Notes under the pieces: generated by a model
What the model saw: only the letters and a program-made list of their open reading frames with translations
Databases searched by the model: none
Told to the model about the DNA's origin: nothing
Shown: piece by piece, positions 36,230 through 64,000 of the stretch
How positions within the stretch are numbered: position 1 is the first letter of the stretch
Layout of the letters: the number at the start of each line of letters is the position of its first letter
Origin: Theodoxus fluviatilis
Lineage: Eukaryota > Mollusca > Gastropoda > Cycloneritida > Neritidae
Assembly (NCBI GenBank): GCA_034096865.1
Contig: JAWQFJ010025577.1
Coordinates: 7,501-71,500, forward strand
Direction of reading: 5' to 3'
Length of the DNA stretch: 64,000 nucleotides
Position numbers and translations under genes: made by a program

Positions 36230-37530
36230 TACAAAGCCAAATTCTTCAGCCACCATTTTGTTTATCTCATTACGTAACCATAACTAAAAATGTGTTCACA
36301 GATCTTCATCATTTGACTTTACCTACCCATACACCAAATTTCGGTCAAATCGGAGCACTTTGAGTTTTCGGCGGCCATCTTGTTTGTGACCACTTCTGGT
36401 TACCATGGCGACACCTTTATTTAACCCCACCATGACCTGACCCCAGCCCACATCTAACCCCATACCAAGTTTTAAGTGGATGGGAACTCCTGTGTCTCAG
36501 GCGGCTTCGCCGCCTTCGACACAGTCGTCCATTGTTTACTCTGCCGCCATTTTGTTTTTCTCGTGACGTAACCATGGTAACCAAAACTTTGTTCACAGAT
36601 CTTCATCATTTGACTTGACCAACCCACACACCAAATTTTGGTCAAATCGGAGCACTTTGAGTTTTCGGCGGCCATCTTGTTTGTGCCCACTTCCGGTTAC
36701 CATGGCAACGCCATTTTTTAAAACCCCACCATGACCTGACCCTGGCCCACATCTAATCCCATTCCAAGTTTTAAGTCGATGGGAACTCCTGTGTCTCAGG
36801 CGGCTTCGCCGCCTTCGACACAGTCGTCCAAATTCTTCAGCCGCCATCTTGTTTTTCTCGTGACGTAACCATGACAACCAAAAATTATTGCGCAGATCTT
36901 CATCATTCGACTGTACCTACCCACACACCAAATTTCGGTCAAATCGGAGCACTTTGAGTTTTCGGCGGCCATCTTGTTTGTGCCCACTTCCGGTTACCAT
37001 GGCAACTCCATTTTTTTAACCCCACCCTGACCTGACCCCGGCCAACACCTAACCCCACACCAAGTTTCACCTACCCACACACCAAATTTCGGTCAAATCG
37101 GAGCACTTTGAGTTTTCGGCGGCCATCTTGTTTGTGCCCACTTCCGGTTACCATGGCAACACCATTTTTTAATCCCACCATGACCTGACCCCGGCCCACA
37201 CCTAACCCATACCAAGTTTTAAGTCGACGGGAACTCCTGTGTCTCAGGCGGCTTCGCCGCCTTCGACACAGTCGTCCATTGTTTCCTCAGCCGCCATCTT
37301 GTTTTTCTCGTGACGTAACCACGACAACCAAATTCTTTTTTCACAGATCTTCATCATCTGACTCTACCTACCCACACACCAAATTTCGGTCAAATCGGAG
37401 CACTTTGAGTTTTCGGCGGCCATCTTGTTTGTGCCCACTTCCGGTTACCATGGCAACACCATTTTTTTAACCCCACGTTGACCTGACCCCGGTCCACACC
37501 TAACCCCATACCAAGTTTCAAGTCGATCGG
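36230..37530. repeat. Tandem satellite, unit about 296 bp with hairpin core
   Basis: The word GTTTTCGGCGGCCATCTTGT recurs near 36364, 36662, 36957, 37113 and 37408, giving spacings of about 298, 295, 156 and 295. The short unit lacks about 140 bp, including the hairpin. Each full unit carries GGCGGCTTCGCCGCC (hairpin), GTGACGTAACCA, CACACACCAAATTT and CACTTCCGGTTACCATGG. The several Met-Gly-Thr-Asn-Lys ORFs across it are repeat-derived. Confidence 0.9.
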
Positions 37531-37556
37531 AATAAAACTGTGGAAACGTATGAGTG

Positions 37557-37558
<2 letters not shown>

Positions 37559-37592
<34 letters not shown>
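37559..37592. repeat. (CA)n microsatellite at the satellite edge
   Basis: Short CA run immediately beyond the last satellite unit. Confidence 0.9.
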
Positions 37593-38385
37593 ACACACAG
37601 CGAAAATATATATACAGATGACAATACGAGGAAATACATGCATTCACTTGTCCACAAATATTTTGCACCTGTAGTTTACACTTCTCCATCAAATTTCAAA
37701 TAATCGATGAACTACTGAACATTGCGATAAAAAAATCGAAATTGAGACATTGCATATTTAAGAAAAAATTGGCTAAAAGTCACGGAAGCACTCGTTATTT
37801 TGACCAAATATTCATGTCATATTCATGAACTATATCCGACTAAAACGTGAACACCAGAAAATGTCCAAGGTGATGGCTTCTCCTTGACAAAGCAACCGAC
37901 TACGATGACTGGTTGGGGAATAGCAACCTTGTCGGCGGCCTCTCGTCCTGTAGACACTACACAACTGTGAAAGGAGGAACTGAAGAATGTAGAGAATCTC
38001 CGCGTGAACACCTGCGCCCCTGACAAACGAAGTCAGTGCTGGCAACGTATGTGCCTTGACATTAAAAACGCTAAGTGCCAAGTAAACAATGCTCTGTCCA
38101 TGTAGATCTTTGCCCAGGGCACGCCCACCAGCTGAAGGCTTGCCAGCCATTCTCGCAGAGAATGGCTCTAGTGACGATCAGGCCTCATGAAGAGAGGTAG
38201 GGTAGCGACTTCCCGTCACATGACATTCCTAGACATGCCATTTGAAAACGTTCTTTTTCAAACGAGTCTCCTTATTAGTTCGAAACGCCTGAAATGAATA
38301 AGGAGAAAAACACAAGAACCCAGCTACTCTAGTTTACATCTAAGCAGTACGTCTACTCTTTCTACCTGCTGATGGAGAATTTGTC

Positions 38386-38391
38386 TTTAAT
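38386..38391 (-). terminator. Candidate polyadenylation signal ATTAAA for gene A
   Basis: Minus-strand ATTAAA about 460 nt beyond the gene A stop. Inferred from position only. Confidence 0.3.
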
Positions 38392-38610
38392 AATCGGTAA
38401 TAAGAAATTGTGGACTTTCTGTCATAACTAAACAGAACGTTTCAATCTAATGTTTATGCACACTGTTGCATTGTGCATTGTAAATCACATAACATTTGAC
38501 ACGCTAAAGAGAATGTTCATAGGATGACATCGTACATTATTATCTACATGTACAGCACCTGTGCTTTACACAGACACACGCGCTCAAACATACTTATGCA
38601 CATTGACACG

Positions 38611-38611
38611 T

Positions 38612-38651
<40 letters not shown>
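38611..38651. repeat. (CA)n microsatellite
   Basis: About 40 bp of CA. Confidence 0.9.
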
Positions 38652-38653
<2 letters not shown>

Positions 38654-38850
38654 TGGTACATACAGATGCACAACTATTACCAGTCACATGTACTTTGGAG
38701 AGGTCCATGGGTGTTGTCCAATTCAGTATTTTCATTAATTCAGAAGGAAAAAACACACTCGGTATTTAAACTCCGTGATACACTCAGGTTAGCGTCGTTG
38801 ACAAAAATAAGCACCACAAAAGACGAACACATCGTATCCTCTTTCTGCCC

Positions 38851-58380
<19,530 letters not shown>

Positions 58381-61300
58381 CTGCAGGGAAACATTAGAGC
58401 TAGCGTCAAGCATGAAAGAGGATGGATGGATGGATGGATGGATGGACGGACGGACGGACGGACGGACGGATGGACGGATGGATGGATTGATAGGTGGATG
58501 GATGATGGATGCATGCATGCATGCGTGGGTGGGTGGATGGATAAGTGCATGGATGGATGGATGAACTGATGGATGGATTGATAGATGGATGAATGGATGG
58601 ATGGATTGATGGATGAATAGATGGATGGATGGATGGATGGATGGATGGAGGGTTGGATGCATGCATGCCTGGATGGGTGGGTGGATAGGTGCAACGATGG
58701 ATGGATGAACTGATGGTTGAATGGATGGATGATAGATGGATGGATGGTAGGTGGGCGTGTGCATAAATGGATGGATGGATGGATGGATGGATTGATGGAT
58801 GAATAGATGGGTGGATGGATGGATGGATGGATGGATGGATGGATGGATGGATGGAGGGCTGGATGCATGCATGCATGGATGGGTGGGTGGATAGGTGCAA
58901 CGATGGATGGATGAACTGATGGTTGAATGGATGGATGATAGATGGATGGATGGTAGGTGGGCGTGTGCATAAATGGATGAATGGATGGATGGATGGATGG
59001 ATGGGTAAGTGGATGAATGTGTGCATTCATGGAGGCAGAAATGGATGTGTAGATAGATGCATAGATGTTGACTGTTGGAATGAAGGAATGATTAAACGAG
59101 TGAAAACAATGAACAGTTCACGAATGAACACAAATGAAGGAACAAATAAAGTGCGCTATTGACTATGTAAAGTCTACAGCCTACTCATGAAGCCGCACGT
59201 AGAAGAAACTGGCAATGGACAAATTGGAAGTCGAGGTAAGGACGTCTGAATAATGCGCACAGATACACAAACGCGTCAAGTATGTGATTACTCAGGCAGT
59301 TCAACCGTTTTCAGCATTCAGTCTACGTGGCGACGAAAATACAAAGATATGCATTGGTCATACTGGGCTAAAGCACGTTAAACTATGAATACTCTTCTAT
59401 GTAAGTAATGCGCTGATCACAGCATATGGATGCTTGAAAACCAAATAAATCCTATAGATTTGGGTGAGATGTCACGCCGTTTTTCTTTATTTTCTATCAT
59501 CATTTACTCTTTAAACCTGTTTAGTTCTGCAAAAATACGCCTGCAAATGCAAATTGACAAGACAGTTACTTATTTTAGCATAATTGCTCGAAATCCTAAT
59601 TCGCTATATTCAACAATCGCAATACATTTATCTATGGAGTTTTAAAAATTAATTTAATCAAATATATTTCGAACATGATATTCATCACGTGAAATGTTGT
59701 CGCGTCGTTTAAGTGACAGCAGAAAGTTAATCAACTTACAACAAATAATTTACATATAAATCGAATGATCATGTCAAAAAAGGAGGGCAGTGTACAAGGC
59801 CATACTGCCTCAGGAAGGAACAGCAATTTGAAAGCTGAGATACGACGTTGAGGGAAATGGTACCCCGCTATTATTGGAGAAAACACACACATCATTTTCT
59901 ATCATTTTAACTAGAATATAATCTACCAGATAAATAAAGTAGCTGTATATGTTTATGACAGACAGTCAGCATTGCTTACCGTTCCTCTAAAAAAAAAAAA
60001 CAGTAACACGATAAGTTCATTTGCAGTGGGAGTCATATTTTGAACTTTGAGTCAAAATTAAATAATCTCACTGATGACCGCAGGAACTGAGTAACGAAAG
60101 TCAGCAGATGCATAAATCATGTAGAAAGATGATTGAGTTTAAGAAGGTTTTGTATTCTAAGATAGTCAATGAGCAATAAAATAGAAGGGATAGAGGGATA
60201 GAGACGACCGACCCCAAAAATCAAATGCGCAAGTGGTAGAATGCTGATGAAGGATAGGGAGGAATCTCATTTCAAAGGAATTGTCTCCTGCACAAGCCAA
60301 AATGACACCGAAATGGCCACTTGGCTCTGGCGCCCTTTATTCAAGCATTCCCAGCGACAAAAGCAGGATTCATAACCTTCTAAGAGTATGATCGTCGTGA
60401 TTACAAGCTAATGCTAATAAATTACGCACCTTTGACATTCCGTACATTTTGTTTCTCTCTTTCCTTGGAATCGCAAACAGGACAGCAGCAACTGGGCTTG
60501 AAGACTAGGTCTCGAAAGATTGTGGAGATAAGAAAATTTATCCAGAACTAATTCAATTTAAAGGAAATGGTACTGCATCCCTACGTTTTCTCCAGTTTGC
60601 AGGCGCATTTAACGTGAAAGGTAAATATTTGAAAGGGCAGATCCCTCCTCTAAAGGAGAAGAAAAACGTACGCTGTGGCGGAGATTGTTCCATCCTTCAC
60701 GAACAAAACATTTTATAGAAGACAGAGGGAGACAAAGAACCTCGACTCTTTTTCAGACAAAGGAAAGCAAATGGACGGGTGCAGGTCTTATGAAAACGCC
60801 CATCTGTTTGTGCAGGGAAATTGCCGGACAGAACAGAGAACAGTCCTCCTTATCGGTTGCGAACCAAGAGTTCCTTATATCGGAGATGACAGATCCCGAA
60901 CAACCTCGTCCCTTCTACACCACTTTGTCAGACCGTGTTTACTGTTGCGAAAGTAAATATACACGAGGAGGAAAGAACGTAAAATAGAAGAAAAAAACTT
61001 CGAACGTTTGCAAGCACGTCATGACACGACTAGGGAAGATAAGCAAAGATTTTTGGAAGATCGATATGTCAAGTTAAACGCGCTCGAGTCCGCCTTTTTG
61101 TTGGGAAAAGTGAGGGCAAAGACCTCATTTAACCACCACCCCCACCCCCTTGTTAAAAAAGGAGGGGGAAAAGTCATTTCATGAAAACTGTAGATCGGTC
61201 TACCTGGACAAGTTTGATGATAGTAAATACATCACAAGGAAATAAAAAAAGTATTGGGTGGTGTTATAAATGAAGATTTCGGTTATTGGTAAGCTGGAAC

Positions 61301-63299
61301 AGTTTTTAAAGCTCATAACTAAAACCTGCATAAAAACTAAAGTAAAACGACCCATATGAAGAGAGAAACTTAAAAGGTATATCACTCCAAATACACATTA
61401 GGGCGTCGTTTGGCTGGGAAATGAGCAGGGCAGCAGGAGGCTAAGAACAAAAGGAGCTGATAGTGAAAATAGAAGGACCTCTTCTTGCCACTGACAATGA
61501 CTTTGCACAAGAAGTTCATCGATTCCCAGGAGCCAGGAGGTGCACACTGTCGGTCAGAATGGACGCAATGGCATCAGTCACCTTGACCGCATACCTGTGA
61601 CTTTGCACCAACAAATCCGAAATGACGCGACACTACGCCAGTAGCATTTATGCTTTTCTGAAAATCTGAACCACTGTGACAGCACAGAAAGTTTGTGGAC
61701 CCTCAATATTTTGCCGCTTCGACAGAGATTATCGAATTGTAGCCATTCATCTAATATTCAACTCTGTGTACAAAATGGATTGTTGGCTTTTAAAATTAAT
61801 TATTCAGTCTAAAAAAATTGCAATAGACAAAACTGAGGAGGGACCAGTTTTCACTGTGTCCAAGACTCAAATGTTATTTTGTATTACCGAAGTGTGTATG
61901 TAAATTCTACCTCGCCCGACTCCTGTTTCACTTACATACTCTAAATTGTTTCCTTCACTTTAGACATAACTACTCGCAGATAAACATATTTTAAACGTCA
62001 ATAACACTTGTAATTATTTGCCTGTTGATGGGTGGCAATGACATTAATTTGTTTCATGCAAATGTGGGCGACTTTGTTTGACTTTCTGTACTTACGCACC
62101 TCCATGAAACCATGGGTGAGAAATCGTGTCAAACGCAAGCGATCTATTCAAGGCAAGAAAGGGTCTGCACTCCCAGAACAAGAGAGAGACAGAGAAGCAC
62201 CCAGTCACACTGCACCTCCCGACACCGGTAGTGCAGCTCAGAATTGTGCTGCATCCATGCGAAATTCTCCATGGCATTATCTAAGACGCCCTTCCGCCGC
62301 CATGACCCATGTCAGACATTGCTGGCAATCCACGACCCGGCCTGCGCCACGGCTTCAGGTCATGCAGAGGTCGTCTGACTTCTGCTTTTCCCAAACTCTG
62401 TTGCAAGGATCTCTTTTGGACACAAAAAAGACAGTAGAAACACTTTTGAGGGAAAATTGTTTTGTCGGCCAAAACGACTCAGGCTAATTCTTGAGCACAC
62501 CGAGGTGCTTTGAAGATTTTTAGTTTGAAGCTAAAGTAGCTTTTGATGCCGTAGCTGTTTCCAAGCCTCGTGACTGCTAAACCAAAAGATTGCTGTCCGA
62601 ATTTACACCATCTCAAACGAGACAAAGGTCGAGGAGTTTACGCACGGTAAAGATAGAAACTACAGCTTGCCAAACTAGACAAGTCAGGCTCGCGAGTAAT
62701 GAAAAGAGGTTCGAAAAAGGGGAGAATCAAAACCACAGAACTGTTGCACATCAGTGAAAAGCTGTTGGGCTAAAGCAAAAAGACAATCTTGCAATGTTGC
62801 CGGAGAAGCCTGTGGCACATGAAAAGCCCAGAGGAAGCCTGACGAAAAAGCACAAAGAGAAGGAAAAACACTATTCTACCGAATGACCCATTATCAAAGA
62901 TTTGACACTTGTGACCATTCTTTGGCACCATAATTTCCATCCAAAACGGATCCCGATACGAGTATACGATAAGATTATTTCCTTTCATCCCCATCCTCAA
63001 GTTCATCATTCATGGTGGAATTTACAGATAATCAGGATATGGAGTGCAGGGTTTCAACTTTTGTGTAAACCTCAACCCTAGAGAGAATGCCTAAGTGAAT
63101 GTCCACCACAGGAAATGTGTTGTTGATCAAGGAAGAATTAAACTAGTACTATATCATTAACTAACTTCGAAAATCTCTGACGGAAAGTAACCAAAAGCTC
63201 AATGGTGCACATTTGTCAATGATCATCGATCTTTCATCTATGATTCTGTGAGAAAATGGTTACAATACTCAGTTTCTTATAACATGTTCTGAATCCATC
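58381..63299. other. Upstream side of gene A: array, then no recognised gene
   Basis: After the (GGAT)n array at 58414-59035 there is AT-rich sequence. The expected gene A signal-peptide exon and short EC1 exon were sought on the minus strand and not found with acceptable frame and splice sites. They may lie beyond the window. ORFs such as 62032-62487 show no recognisable motif. Confidence 0.5.
58414..59035. repeat. (GGAT)n array with about 200-bp higher-order repeat
   Basis: About 620 bp of GGAT with GGAC and GGTG variants. A block containing GGTGCAACGATGGATGGATG and GGTAGGTGGGCGTGTGCATA occurs twice, about 200 bp apart. The array ends about 30 bp upstream of the gene A acceptor at 58381. 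On the transcribed strand it is pyrimidine-rich (ATCC)n. Confidence 0.95.
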
Positions 63300-64000
63300 A
63301 TGTAAACGTCAAATGAATAAGTTGATCGCGTACTCAACAAAGGCGCATTCATTACAGTTAATAACGCTCATCACATCACTTGTTCTGTCTCGTCTCGACT
63401 ATGGAAACTCTCTTCTCGCTGGCATCCCTGACACTCTGCTTAACAAACTCCAGAAAGTTCAAAATTGCGCTGCTAGGCTCGATGTCCCAATCGTACCCAT
63501 GTCTCTCCACTCCTACATACACGTCACTGGCTCGCCATCTCTCAGAGGATAGATTTTAAACTTGCTACTTTGTGCTTCAAGGCCATCAACAACACCGCAC
63601 CACACGCTCTTACAGAAATTCTTGCAGTCTACATGCCCTCCAGATCTCTACGCTCAGCTGCTGACTCTAGAGTACTTAAGGTCCCCCGCCGTAACAAGAA
63701 AACAGCGTGCCCTCTCCTATATTGGACCTGTAACCTGGAATAGTCTCCCTCTCTCAGTCCGTCATTCTGACACTCTGCCCCAGTTCAAAAGTGCTCTAAA
63801 GACCCACCTCCTCCGATCCGCCTTTCCCGCTGAGCTGCTTCGCCTCACTTGACCTTGCCTGCAAGTGCTGTGTATATTGTATAGTTTGTTCTATTGGACT
63901 TTAGTTTTTGTTTTGTTTATGTGTGTAGTGTGTGAGTTTTTGTGGGAATGAGGTGTTGAGCAGTTGTATGACTATTGATTCTTTGGATTGTAAACGCCAT
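63300..64000 (+). mobile_element. Decayed LINE: reverse-transcriptase ORF C-terminus and 3'UTR
   Basis: The plus-strand frame reads LVLSRLDYGNSLLAGIPDTL then LNKLQKVQNCAARL. A second frame gives RHWLAISQRIDFKLATLCFK. The first frame resumes with ALSYIGPVTWNSLPLSVRHS and FKSALKTHLL before a stop near 63852. This block order is the typical C-terminus of CR1/Jockey-like LINE reverse-transcriptase ORFs. At least two compensating frameshifts show decay. The upstream part is missing (5' truncation) and the 3'UTR runs to the window end. Confidence 0.85.

Larger units (their letters stand above)
31868..38850. other. Intergenic spacer between gene A stop and gene B start
   Basis: About 7 kb that should hold the gene B 5'UTR and promoter and the gene A 3'UTR. 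No TATA box or CpG-rich promoter could be fixed. A 182-codon minus-strand ORF at 33482-34030 is open but has no recognisable motif or hydrophobic pattern. The satellite at 36180-37530 occupies the middle. C/T-rich DNA lies at 32200-32400. Confidence 0.6.

Noticed and set aside
36472..36987. Small Met-Gly-Thr-Asn-Lys ORFs resembling a protein family
   Set aside because: They recur with the ~296-bp satellite unit and have no independent support.
36230..37530. CRISPR-like array
   Set aside because: Units are about 296 bp, with no short repeat/unique spacer alternation, and the context is an animal genome.
37830..38150. 106-codon minus-strand ORF downstream of the gene A stop
   Set aside because: It lies in the likely 3'UTR or flank of gene A and has no recognisable motif.
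61585..61660. Splice-bounded 63-nt segment on the minus strand as the missing short EC1 exon of gene A
   Set aside because: The phase-1 frame gives a peptide with no E-D-x-P-P-G pattern and no similarity to gene B exon 2.
62032..62487. 151-codon plus-strand ORF
   Set aside because: No recognisable domain and ordinary composition. There is no splice or promoter context, so chance is more likely.

Overview
The window is animal genomic DNA. It has GT-AG introns, a signal-peptide exon, huge mixed microsatellites, LINE and SINE debris and a Tc1/mariner transposon. The repeat style and the two cadherin-like genes suggest a lophotrochozoan, most likely a gastropod mollusc. That placement is inference, as no species-specific marker was recognised.

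The main content is a head-to-tail pair of paralogous single-pass cadherin genes on the minus strand, assembled here exon by exon from reading frame, splice sites and intron phase. Gene A (upstream copy, about 58380 down to 38851) is 5'-incomplete: ten exons are visible, encoding part of EC1, EC2, a degenerate EC3, one transmembrane helix and a 149-residue tail. Gene B (downstream copy, 31867 down to 7680) looks complete: ten exons, 3888 nt of CDS including stop, 1295 residues. It has a signal peptide, three extracellular cadherin repeats, one transmembrane helix and a cytoplasmic tail of about 910 residues that is acidic and Ser/Glu-rich. The two share exon boundaries, phases and a short Cys loop after the EC2 DxDD-x-GP motif. 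That loop resembles the EC2/EC3 junction of protocadherin-15 (insect Cad99C). Their tails are unrelated, so they could share an adhesive face with different intracellular outputs.

At 4.26-4.6 kb on the plus strand is the terminal exon of another, unrecognised membrane protein. It converges on gene B.

Layout: 0-4.2 kb repeats; 4.26-5.25 kb plus-strand terminal exon and 3'UTR; 5.3-7.7 kb spacer; 7.68-31.87 kb gene B with large repeat-filled introns, including a Tc1-like element with two in-frame stops at 14.6-16.2 kb; 31.9-38.9 kb spacer with a ~296 bp tandem array that may be Helitron-like; 38.85-58.38 kb gene A, with a LINE 3' fragment inserted in a (GA)n array at 40.6-41.4 kb; 58.4-64 kb a (GGAT)n array, nothing recognised, then a decayed LINE reverse-transcriptase C-terminus running off the window end.

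The most interesting observations are: the tandem cadherins with conserved exon structure but divergent tails; a probable GC-AG intron in gene B with the same 8-bp word at both ends; three retroelement 3' ends sharing a hairpin/AATAAA layout and each abutting (TC)n in the same polarity; and the Helitron-like satellite. No rRNA or tRNA gene, CRISPR array or bacterial feature was seen.
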